This document shows positions 25,874-33,938 of a DNA stretch of 64,000 nt, piece after piece. Both the position numbers and the translations under genes were made by a program. Source of the stretch: Sabellastarte sp. h YS-2021 (taxonomy: Eukaryota > Annelida > Polychaeta > Sabellida > Sabellidae); assembly GCA_964017235.1 (NCBI GenBank), contig OZ024940.1, forward strand, positions 23,813,615 to 23,877,614. Reading direction: 5' to 3'. Each line of letters opens with the position of its first letter. Within the stretch, counting starts at the first letter, position 1. Below the pieces are notes generated by a model that searched no databases, was not told where the DNA came from, and was given only the letters and a program-made list of their open reading frames with translations.

Positions 25874-25969
25874 GTCCATTGGATAGGGTATTAACTTATA
25901 AAAATTTAATTTACTTATTAAATTTGCAATTTTATTGCGTTAATACATCCTATCCAATGGACAATAGCT
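25874..25969. repeat. Internal complementary region of the DIRS element
   Basis: The first part (GTCCATTGGATAGGGTATTA and on) is the reverse complement of the element's left end. The second part (GCGTTAATACATCCTATCC and on) is the reverse complement of the right end, including bases outside the terminal repeats. It can template the joined ends during replication. Confidence 0.88.
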
Positions 25970-26331
25970 GAATAACTACCGCTTGGTAGGCGGGTAAGTT
26001 ACTAGGGACTAAAGAACTTGAACTCATTTTGAAATAGTGACAATGCCTTCTAAAGCCCGGGTAGACCTTGAAGTCTAAACCCTTAGGGCTATGGTCGAAT
26101 ATCATCATCCGGTTATCCGGAATGGAACCGTCAGAGTCGACCTTGCCCCCCCCCCCTTTTTTAACAGACCTGCTCAGAGGTAGGGGAAGAGAGGGATGAG
26201 TTCAGTCCCATAATTTAATCCTCCCAGAGGAAGTACATGAGAGATTTTTTTTTTTTTTTTTTTTATATTCCTTAATTATATGTGCAATATATACAAATAT
26301 GTACAAGTATTTACATATGTACATTTCTCCT
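25970..26331. other. DIRS 3' noncoding part
   Basis: Between the internal complementary region and the pol stop. It contains a C-run followed by T-run near 26147-26162 and a long T-run near 26244-26264. No coding signal is seen. Confidence 0.5.
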
Positions 26332-29300
26332 CTAGGTGCCAGTCTGTTGGTGGATCTGCTGGGCAGCCACAACTGGTCCGAGATGGTAGAGCTCTGAGTC
26401 AGCCCAAGCCACATCCTTCAGATAAAATTGGGTGAAGGTATTATGAGATTTCCAGTGGCAGGCTGCTAGGATCTGCTCTAAGGAGACTCCCGACTGGAAG
26501 GCCTTAGAAGCCGCAAAGGCCCTGACATCATGAGCTTTAACTTGATGTAGGGTGTGGGCCTGTTGATCAGAGAGCTCATAGCATAGGATCACAGTTTGTT
26601 TGATCCATGAGGAGATAGTGGCAGGGGAGATGTCTTTGTCGAAACCTTTCTTGAAGGAGACAAAGACTAACTCCTTGCTCTGTCTGAGGTCTGACATCCT
26701 GTCCAAGTAGTAGCGCAAAGCTCTGACTGGACACAAGGATCTGTCAGACTTGAGGGATTTATCTAGAGTAGGAGCCAGGGCTGGTATGACCACTGGGGCT
26801 ACACTCTCTGGACCCTCCTTGGCCAGCTGATTCTTAGAAAGAAAGCTGGGAGATGGAAAAAGGGACACCTTAGACCAATCGGATTGGTGTCTGATGTTCT
26901 TGTGCTGCCAAGCATGGATCTCACTCCTTCTTTTGCCAGATCCTAGGGCTAAAAGGAAGACAGTTTTGAAGGTGAGGTGCTTCAGAGATGCCTCCCTAAG
27001 AGGTTCAAAGGGAGCCTTTGTCAGCTGGTGTAGCACCAGGGAAAGGTTCCAGGAGGGAATCCCCCTCCGCCCTTTGGGTCTATCTCTGTGGAAACTTTCC
27101 AAGAGACGAGTGAGATTATCATCTTTGCTGATATTGACTGTTGTAGGACCCAGTTTATCAGCAATGGCAGATCTGTATCCATCAATGGTGCTGGGCTGTA
27201 ACTTCTTGTCCTCAAAGAGGTACATTAGGAAGTCAGCTACCGACTTTAGGTGCCCTGAAGTCCACCTGATTAGTGACGCACCACTTTGTAAAAATGGTCC
27301 ACTTCGCCTCATAGACTGATCTGGTAGATCTTCTTTGAGGAGCCTCAATTCTTGCTGCCACTGCCTCAGAGAAGCCCTGTTCTTTGATAGTTGTGGCTCT
27401 AGGAGCCAGGCATGGAGATTTAGATTGGTCAGATTTCTGTGAGGGATCTGATTGAAGGGCTGTGTTAGTAGACTGGGCAGGTTGGGAAGGCTGAGAGGGA
27501 CCTGGCTGGACATGGTCACTAGGTCCCAGAACCAAGGCATGTTGGGCCACCCCGGGGCAATCAGAATGAGTCTCTTGCACGGGGAGTCGAATAGCTTCTC
27601 CACCACTTTGCCCAATATGGCGGTCGGTGGGAAGGCGTATGCATCCAGATCGTCCCATGGCAGGGTAAGTGCATCCACTGCTACAGCCAGGGAGTCCGGT
27701 ACTGGAGAGACAAACTGAGGCAACTTGTGGTTGAATCTCGTGGCAAAGAGATCTATTTGAGGCAAGTGCCACCTGTTGCATATTTGTTGAAAAACCTCCG
27801 GAAGGAGGGACCACTCTGTTTGGATGGTCTGACCCAGCCTGGATAGTTTGTCTGCTATCACATTGAGATGGCCTGGGATGTGTCGAGCTTTTAGAGTCAC
27901 TTGTCGCTGGGAACACCAGGTCAAGATTCTCCACAGTAGGGCACACAGTGGGCCCGACCTCATGCCTCCTTCCTTGTTTATGTAAGCTACCACTGTAGTA
28001 TTGTCGGTTGCCACTAGAACTATTTTGTCTACACAGAGGTCTTGGAACTCCTTGAGGGCTAGTAACACTGCTTTGAGTTCCAGATAGTTTATGTGCAGCT
28101 TGCTTTCCGGCACTGACCAGGACCCTCTTGCAGTGAACTCGTTTAAGTGAGCGCCCCACCCTTCTTTTGATGCGTCTGTAAATATCTGCAGAGCATGCCT
28201 TACTGGGTGTAATGGTTGACCTTGAAGCACATTGTCTTCGTCTAGCCACCATTGTAAGTGAGGGTGCAGGGTTCTCGGAAGGGGAATAATCTTCTCTAGA
28301 GATTCTGGTACCCTCCAATTGTTTTTGAGATGCCACTGTAGGGGTCTCATGTGCAGTCGGCCGAGGTGAACTTGTTTCTCTGTGGCTGTTAGGAGGCCTA
28401 TCAGGGACATGAACTGTCGAACCGGACAGGCCGGTAATAACAGAAGTACTTGTATCTTGTCCTGAAGGCTTTGCCACCGGTCCGGGGTCGGTCTGACCCG
28501 GCCGGACCTGAGATCGAACTGGTAACCTACAAAGTCGAAGACCTGCTTGGGTTCCAGCTCTGATTTTTCTAAATTCACCAACCAACCGAGGTCCTGGCAC
28601 ATCCTGACCAGGATTTGGGTGTGATGGAGACAAGTTTCTTGGGATCTGGCTCTCACCAACCAGTCGTCTAGGTACTGGTGGATTCTTATACCCTTGTTTA
28701 TGGCCATCAGTTTCACCTCCTTTGCCAAAACAGTGAACTCCATGGGCGCTGTGGACAGACCAAAGGGCAATGTCTTGAATTGGTAAGTCCGGCCTTGGAC
28801 ATGAAATCTTAGGTATTTCCTGGATTGTTCCTGTATTGGAATGTGGAAGTAGGCATCCTTGAAGTCTACTGAGGTGACCCACTCTCCTTGTTGGAGAGAT
28901 GTTCTGATGGTTTCCGGTGTCTCCATTTTGAATTTCTCCACCTTGAGGAAAAGGTTTAATTTGCTCAGATCCAGTATTGGCCTCCATTTGTTGTTGGGTT
29001 TTGGAACTAGAAACAGTCGATTGAAAAACCCCAGAGATGTTTGATTGTGGACCAATTCTACTGCATTTTTGTCCATAAGCTGATGTAATGCCTCCAACAG
29101 GTAGCTGTTCCTGTGGGGATTGACATAACGGCTTACGACAGTGGGAGACCTTGTAAGATTTGGCCGGATCCGAAAGGGAAGGGTGTAACCTTCTCTCAGG
29201 ATTTGAACTATTTTCGGACCGGCCCCTAGCTCCAGCCAAGTTTGCCAAAAGTTTTGAAGTCTGGCTCCTACAGGCAGATTTGAGGCAACATTTTTGACAC

Positions 29301-29685
29301 TTGTTACAGGTTGAACATAAGACAATGGAATGACACAAGAAGCACTTTTCACAGATTTTAATGTACATTCTTTCTGATAACAGACTGCTGCCCCGGGACT
29401 TATTTCTTTCTTTTGCGAAAGCCCGGGCGCAGTATGAACATTTGCAACAACCAAAGGTTTTACACTTAAAGAATTGTCTATTGTCTGTGAGGAGCTTCCG
29501 GCCAGCAGACTTGCCTGTACAAGTGTTATACAATGACTGTCATTTATAAGCCTGCTGGCCCTTGGCTGGTCGGGTGGAGTACTGGTACTTGCCTTTCCCT
29601 CTACGGTGTTGGCCATGAGAAGAGATATTCTTCCAAGCCGGCCTATCCTGTCTTGAACTATCCGGCTTCTTGTCATGTTTCTCAT
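26332..29685 (-). CDS. DIRS pol ORF: reverse transcriptase, RNase H and tyrosine recombinase (1117 aa)
   Basis: One open frame. Reverse transcriptase: LVPKPNNKWRPILDLSKLN near residues 226-244, VDFKDAYF 273-280, catalytic YLDD 338-341. RNase H: IFTDASKEGWG 501-511, YLELKA 534-539, ATDNTT 559-564, and a late Asp at 612. Between RNase H and recombinase is a region with DLFATRFN (645-652) and YAFPP (683-687) seen in other DIRS pol proteins. Tyrosine recombinase: SGKRRSE (R919), HDVR (1052-1055), CHW (1076-1078) and the presumed nucleophile Y1088. All key residues are present. In related elements the start of the recombinase is read in a different frame; here residues about 760-812 look like an out-of-frame reading of that segment, so the apparent fusion may be fortuitous. 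Confidence 0.9.
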   Translation of the reverse strand: MRNMTRSRIVQDRIGRLGRISLLMANTVEGKASTSTPPDQPRASRLINDSHCITLVQASLLAGSSSQTIDNSLSVKPLVVANVHTAPGLSQKKEISPGAAVCYQKECTLKSVKSASCVIPLSYVQPVTSVKNVASNLPVGARLQNFWQTWLELGAGPKIVQILREGYTLPFRIRPNLTRSPTVVSRYVNPHRNSYLLEALHQLMDKNAVELVHNQTSLGFFNRLFLVPKPNNKWRPILDLSKLNLFLKVEKFKMETPETIRTSLQQGEWVTSVDFKDAYFHIPIQEQSRKYLRFHVQGRTYQFKTLPFGLSTAPMEFTVLAKEVKLMAINKGIRIHQYLDDWLVRARSQETCLHHTQILVRMCQDLGWLVNLEKSELEPKQVFDFVGYQFDLRSGRVRPTPDRWQSLQDKIQVLLLLPACPVRQFMSLIGLLTATEKQVHLGRLHMRPLQWHLKNNWRVPESLEKIIPLPRTLHPHLQWWLDEDNVLQGQPLHPVRHALQIFTDASKEGWGAHLNEFTARGSWSVPESKLHINYLELKAVLLALKEFQDLCVDKIVLVATDNTTVVAYINKEGGMRSGPLCALLWRILTWCSQRQVTLKARHIPGHLNVIADKLSRLGQTIQTEWSLLPEVFQQICNRWHLPQIDLFATRFNHKLPQFVSPVPDSLAVAVDALTLPWDDLDAYAFPPTAILGKVVEKLFDSPCKRLILIAPGWPNMPWFWDLVTMSSQVPLSLPNLPSLLTQPFNQIPHRNLTNLNLHAWLLEPQLSKNRASLRQWQQELRLLKEDLPDQSMRRSGPFLQSGASLIRWTSGHLKSVADFLMYLFEDKKLQPSTIDGYRSAIADKLGPTTVNISKDDNLTRLLESFHRDRPKGRRGIPSWNLSLVLHQLTKAPFEPLREASLKHLTFKTVFLLALGSGKRRSEIHAWQHKNIRHQSDWSKVSLFPSPSFLSKNQLAKEGPESVAPVVIPALAPTLDKSLKSDRSLCPVRALRYYLDRMSDLRQSKELVFVSFKKGFDKDISPATISSWIKQTVILCYELSDQQAHTLHQVKAHDVRAFAASKAFQSGVSLEQILAACHWKSHNTFTQFYLKDVAWADSELYHLGPVVAAQQIHQQTGT
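27233..29533 (-). other. Long overlapping open frame inside DIRS pol (766 codons)
   Basis: A second frame stays open for 2.3 kb under the RT/RNase H code. It starts with a Cys-rich part (CKTFGCCKCSYC, then CEKCFLCHS, CSTCNKCQKCC) and ends with RSVYEAKWTIFTKWC (from about residue 738), which looks like the true N-terminal part of the recombinase. It stops at 27233, just where the pol frame enters KSVADFL. Most of its length may be a shadow of pol; the last 40 or so codons are probably real coding sequence. Confidence 0.5.
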
Positions 29686-31561
29686 AAGGGTGGTATCGCC
29701 CTTTCTTGTAAACTGAGCCGGAACGATTTCTGTCTAGGGCTGCTATGTCCTCTTCCGCCTGTTTGACCATCTTATCAGGGAAGAGGGTGTCCAGATCCAG
29801 AGGGGCTGCCCTGAGAGCATTTAAAGTGTCAGCCTTAACTCCGGCTTTCAGGTATGACAGGTAGGAGTCTCTTCTCATTAAAGTCGTGTTTGCTACATTG
29901 ACAAAAACAAAGTCGGTCAAGTGTTCCATTGCCCGAGCCATAGCATGGCACACACTAGCGTTGAAATCTAGCAGAAACTGCAGCTCGTCAGTGGCTGTTG
30001 AAACTTTACTGGCCGACTTGCCCTTTGACTCTGTCCGGATGGTCTTGAGATGGGATTGCATGCTTTGCTGGACCTTGAGAAGGCAGCGATTAAATCCGGC
30101 CGCCTGATTACATATTACAGAGGACTCTCTGGCCGACCTTTCCCATTTTCTGAGGTTCTCTTGAGATATGGGCCTAGACAAAGGTGGGTTAGAGGCGATG
30201 CCGGCTTGTCGGGCTATTCTCAGGTAGGTACTATTTAGCCTGGAGGACCCCGTATTCCAGGACTTGAGAGAGTCAGAACTGTCTGTTTTAGCTTCAGAAT
30301 GTAAGCTGTACCATTTTGACTGCGACTTGGCCGTCCGGACAAAATGGTCCCTCTGTAGTGTGCCTGCCTCAGTGGTACGTGAGGGATAACCTTGTGTTAA
30401 GGTGAGATTAAGCTTGCTCAGTTTGCTACACAACCACTCGTCGGTGGGTAAGGCGACGGAAACTTTCCCTGGTGTCTGCATTTTGGGCCCAGCAAAAGGG
30501 TTGTCATCTGATGACTTAGTGCCAGAGTCCATGTCAGGGATGTGGTTCCATCCCATATAGGACCGGATGCCCCTCATGGTCTCCCTGTAGGACTGTTCCT
30601 CTGAGAGGGATTGATCCGGGTCGGTGAGGGAAACATCTTGTTCATCAGAGAGCTCGCCCTCTTCTGGGAAAAGATCTACTGGAGGACGGTCGGAGGTGAT
30701 GCTATCCACATCCGAGTCACTTGAAGAAGTGTCCTTCCTGGTAACATCCAAAGTACCGGGCACATGCTTCTTAACAGTAGGTCGGTCGGACACACTAGAA
30801 GTTCCTGGTGGTTGAAAAGGCGGGGATACATCTGATCCGGCCTGTGAAGCAGTAGCTGAGCTAGCAGGGTCGGTAGCCGGTAGAGTAGAGGTGGGAGGTC
30901 GGTGAACAGGCTGGTCAGTTGGTTTCAGAAAAGGTTCAGTGCTGACACTAGCAGGGGGGGCATGAGTAGGTGCCACCTTGACCGTCGTAAACACAGGTTC
31001 TTGAGGTCGGTCTAAAGATTTGGAGAGGAGGAGAGCCTCCAACCGGTTAAACCGGTCCGACCACTTCTGCTCCATTACTTCTAACTTCTGGTCGGTACTA
31101 GAGGTAGAAGAGGTTCGGTGAGATGAAGATTTGACCGACTTGTCAGCTTTAACCGACTTTTCACTGGAAGCCTTCTTGTCCTCCTTCTTCTTTTTCTTTT
31201 CCACCGGCTGATCACTCAAACCAGGCGACCTAGAGGTGCCCTGGCCATCCACAACCCCCATTACCGTCACTAAGGACGGGTCCACAAGGGTGGGACTGAG
31301 AGTGGAGTCTGTAGACGATTTCTTAGATGGGGTAGAAGACTTGGATTCCCTCTTCTCCTTCTTGATTTGATAAGACGGGGTAGATAAATGAACTAACTGT
31401 TCTGGTGTAAGGGCATTACAATGAAGGCAATCCGCCCCTTCCTTCTCTACACAAGGGTCCTTGCCCTTCTTCTTGTCACGACAGCGTGCACAAAAGGTAT
31501 GAGTATCATAACCCGCCATCATGTGGCCACAACTACCCCGTCGCTGACTGGGAGAAGACAT
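29540..31561 (-). CDS. DIRS ORF1, gag-like protein (673 aa)
   Basis: First ORF after the right terminal repeat. The N-terminus has a possible zinc-binding cluster (C11, H13, H21, C24, C27, C37, C45, H47, C48). A long Ser/Thr/Lys/Asp-rich low-complexity part follows, then a more ordered region from about residue 370 to 620, and a basic tail (KKGRYHPYEKHDKK, then HRRGKGKYQY). By position and composition this is the structural, nucleic-acid-binding protein of a DIRS element. The reading frame is uninterrupted. Its end overlaps the start of the pol ORF by 146 nt in another frame, suggesting reinitiation or a frame change for pol expression. Confidence 0.8.
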   Translation of the reverse strand: MSSPSQRRGSCGHMMAGYDTHTFCARCRDKKKGKDPCVEKEGADCLHCNALTPEQLVHLSTPSYQIKKEKRESKSSTPSKKSSTDSTLSPTLVDPSLVTVMGVVDGQGTSRSPGLSDQPVEKKKKKEDKKASSEKSVKADKSVKSSSHRTSSTSSTDQKLEVMEQKWSDRFNRLEALLLSKSLDRPQEPVFTTVKVAPTHAPPASVSTEPFLKPTDQPVHRPPTSTLPATDPASSATASQAGSDVSPPFQPPGTSSVSDRPTVKKHVPGTLDVTRKDTSSSDSDVDSITSDRPPVDLFPEEGELSDEQDVSLTDPDQSLSEEQSYRETMRGIRSYMGWNHIPDMDSGTKSSDDNPFAGPKMQTPGKVSVALPTDEWLCSKLSKLNLTLTQGYPSRTTEAGTLQRDHFVRTAKSQSKWYSLHSEAKTDSSDSLKSWNTGSSRLNSTYLRIARQAGIASNPPLSRPISQENLRKWERSARESSVICNQAAGFNRCLLKVQQSMQSHLKTIRTESKGKSASKVSTATDELQFLLDFNASVCHAMARAMEHLTDFVFVNVANTTLMRRDSYLSYLKAGVKADTLNALRAAPLDLDTLFPDKMVKQAEEDIAALDRNRSGSVYKKGRYHPYEKHDKKPDSSRQDRPAWKNISSHGQHRRGKGKYQYSTRPAKGQQAYK

Positions 31562-31683
31562 AGTGAGCTATAAGTCTTCTAGAAATCGTTAGTACAAAAA
31601 TAAAAGCAATTAACGTAAAGTTCTCACATAAAACTTGAAAATATATAATCTCAGAAAAAACCGTGTCACAAGTACATGCGCCA

Positions 31684-31867
31684 AACGAAAAAGATGCTAT
31701 GACGTCACGCTGTCTAGACAGGAAGGAAGTACGACACGCCATCTGGCGAGTGCACAGTACTGGGCCGGCCTAGCCGGTGGAGACACAGGACGTCTTTTTC
31801 TGACGTTTGGCGGGCCGGTCCGCGCCGACCAGATAAGCTATTGTCCATTGGATAGGATGTATTAACG
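31684..31867. repeat. Right inverted terminal repeat of the DIRS element
   Basis: Inverse copy of 25634-25814 with few differences. Its TGACGTCA palindrome is at 31700-31707. It lies about 120 bp upstream of the gag-like ORF start, so it is the likely promoter side. Confidence 0.9.
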
Positions 31868-32269
31868 CAATAAAAAACAATTCTTGTATTTATTACAGTC
31901 TCTTGAATGTGGAACTGAAATATGACATTTAATTCAATGCAATTGCTTTCATCAGGTAATTAAGTTTGTGTATAAAAAAGGGTTACTTAGTTTGTCAAAT
32001 CTAGCTCTTTTGAAATACTCAAATGACTTTCATAAATCTACAAAGTTTAACAAAAAAACATCATAGGCAGAACTAAGATCTAATACTCCTGGTATTATAA
32101 AAACTTTTTCTGGGATTCAAAAAAGAACAGAAATATTTAGGATAAATTTTTATTTGATTACAAGGTTTACCATGACTGCAAATCAGCAGTTTGCTTAGCC
32201 AGAACTTGGCTAAAACTAAAGGATCTGATTTAAGTCTTGACTTTGCCGAAAATTTTGAAATTATCTTTA

Positions 32270-32625
32270 CCATACTTCGTTTCAGCATCAGCTCCAAAAC
32301 TCTGGAATGATTTGCCACTGGAAATTTGAACTGCTCCTACACTATCATGTTTCCAAAAGGCAACTTTAAAACTTATCTGTTTCAGAAGTCCTTCCCTCTG
32401 TAGGTTTTCTTACTACCGAAAGCCGATGATCCCTTCATGACGACCCTATTTTATGTTTCACGACTTCTGATTTATGTATTACAAATTGGATGGTTTGCCT
32501 CAGATATAGAATCTGCGAAGTTGGGAGATTAAGCACATGCATACCTGATATCTGAGCAGTGTGTGCCATACATCTGTCTACGTGACACTAACTACATTTC
32601 TGTCTTTCTTTTGATTAATAAATAA
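32270..32625 (+). mobile_element. LINE C-terminal fragment, third family
   Basis: Reads SASAPKLWNDLPLE followed by a disrupted FQKATLKLICF segment, again the usual LINE C-terminus; it ends near a TTAATAAATAAAATTTAATT tail. It lies just right of the DIRS element. Confidence 0.55.
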
Positions 32626-32792
32626 AATTTAATTTAATATAAAACACATAAAGAAATCCAATGATATTAGTGTTCAATGTTTCAGCTGGAATTAATAACT
32701 TAATCTGTCATTTATTATTACTAGACTATAAAATCAGTAACGTGACTGGATGTTAGCCATATTTGGGGTAACTATGGACTGGGAACAGAGTG

Positions 32793-33054
32793 GGCCTGGG
32801 TTTCAACCCAGGTACAGCCAGATACATAGTGCCTCAGATGACCAACTGAAAATGGCGGTCCTCTGTCATTGTGTCCTATCCCAAGTGGCAGGCTAAAGAA
32901 CATCTAGGACACTGAGAGATGGTCATCTCGGAGATTCTGTGGCTTTCAGTTAGGGCAATGTCTGTCACTAGAGAGCTGAGTGGGCTGTACTTGTGTAGTC
33001 AGGGTGGGTCAGTGCTCTGTAGTAAAAGGTGATAAAATTGTGCTGAGTATATAT
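32793..33054 (+). mobile_element. SINE S3
   Basis: GGGTTTCAACCCAGG B box, CTGTCATTGTGTCCTATCCC body and GTGCTGAGTATATAT tail. It is joined to repeat R1 beyond gene C. Confidence 0.72.
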
Positions 33055-33059
33055 ATTAT

Positions 33060-33430
33060 CCACTGGTATCGCTCATTATTATGTCCATGGGTGATAAAGC
33101 CAAATTTTTGTGAAACTTGGGGTTGAGCATTTAACTGATTGTAAATAAAGTAATAACACCTTAATTTCAGTTTTTTCTTTGATTTAGCATGTGTTTTCTG
33201 GAGTTATTATAGCCATCTCACCCTTTGTTATATTGAACCAAATTTACTGTTTTCCTTTTGGAAAAACACATTGATCATTAACTTTGGTCAACACACAGTG
33301 CAATCAGTACAGTTGTTAAGCAGAGACCTAAGCCAAATGACAGAAATATTTACATTTTTTCAACGTGTTTTGTTATGATTTGTATAAAATGCCATAGTTT
33401 ACATGTGATTTCAGTGTATCCCAGTAAATA
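33060..33430. repeat. Repeat R1 beyond gene C
   Basis: CCATGGGTGATAAAGCC, TTTAGCATGTGTTTT, CTTTTGGAAAAACACA and CACAGTGCAATCAGTACAG. It has the same place relative to gene C as the other copies have to genes B and D. Confidence 0.68.
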
Positions 33431-33497
33431 CAATTTAAAAAAAAATTATTTTAATACAAATTTGAAAAATTCTGTTGTAATTTTAATTTTTATTATA

Positions 33498-33782
33498 TAA
33501 ATACTTACCATTTCCTGACCATAGCTATATGCTGGAGCCATCCAACTCACTGGCCAATGTTGAGAAATGTTTTTAAGGTACCTTAAGAAGCCAGTGAGGG
33601 AGTGTGGACTAGGAAGCCCCTGAATGGTCAGTCATGTGACCACGCCAATAGGCGCCATTCATTGTTTCTGTTGGCCATCTTAGAGTGTGGATTTTTAGTG
33701 GAATATTTCACAAGTTTTTGTGTGGATTTCAGGTTCGAAGTGAGGCATACATATATATAGGAAACGGTAAGTGTATTTTTCG
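33498..33782. mobile_element. Inverted-repeat element M9 beyond gene C
   Basis: Left end AAATACTTACCATTTCCTGA; right end GGAAACGGTAAGTGTATTTT, its near inverse. It contains the palindrome TTAAGGTACCTTAA and the pair CTCACTGGCC / GCCAGTGAG. Confidence 0.65.
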
Positions 33783-33815
33783 CAAATAAAAATGTATGTA
33801 TACTGCTCTTAACTA

Positions 33816-33821
33816 TTTATT
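33816..33821 (-). promoter_or_regulatory. Poly(A) signal of gene C
   Basis: AATAAA on the minus strand about 120 nt beyond the stop, in the context GAGAAATAAATAG that is repeated beyond gene D. Confidence 0.55.
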
Positions 33822-33938
33822 TCTCTTGTAATTGTGAAGAAATTACACATTACAAAAAAAAAAATTATGACAGATATTAACAACTTGATCAGTGGTAGGA
33901 GGAACCATTACTTTTTCCTCTGGGATCAGGTTCAATCC

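Larger units (their letters stand above)
25597..31875 (-). mobile_element. Complete DIRS-type tyrosine-recombinase retrotransposon
   Basis: About 6.3 kb in the B-C spacer. It has near-identical inverted terminal repeats (25634-25814 and 31684-31867), an internal complementary region (25874-25969), a gag-like ORF and a pol ORF with reverse transcriptase, RNase H and tyrosine recombinase motifs, all read on the minus strand. The outer limits are inferred from the internal complementary region. Its first half is complementary to the left end and its second half to the right end, which places the ends near 25597-25600 and 31872-31875, joined through a short A-rich overlap. This is the circle-junction layout known for DIRS elements. 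There is no target duplication, as expected for recombinase insertion. Confidence 0.93.
21996..33815. other. Spacer between genes B and C
   Basis: 5' UTR of B (acceptor TTATTTCCTTTAG near 22080, minus strand), MITE M4, SINE pieces, hAT-type MITE, the DIRS element, a LINE tail, SINE S3, R1 and element M9. No host gene is seen. Confidence 0.5.
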
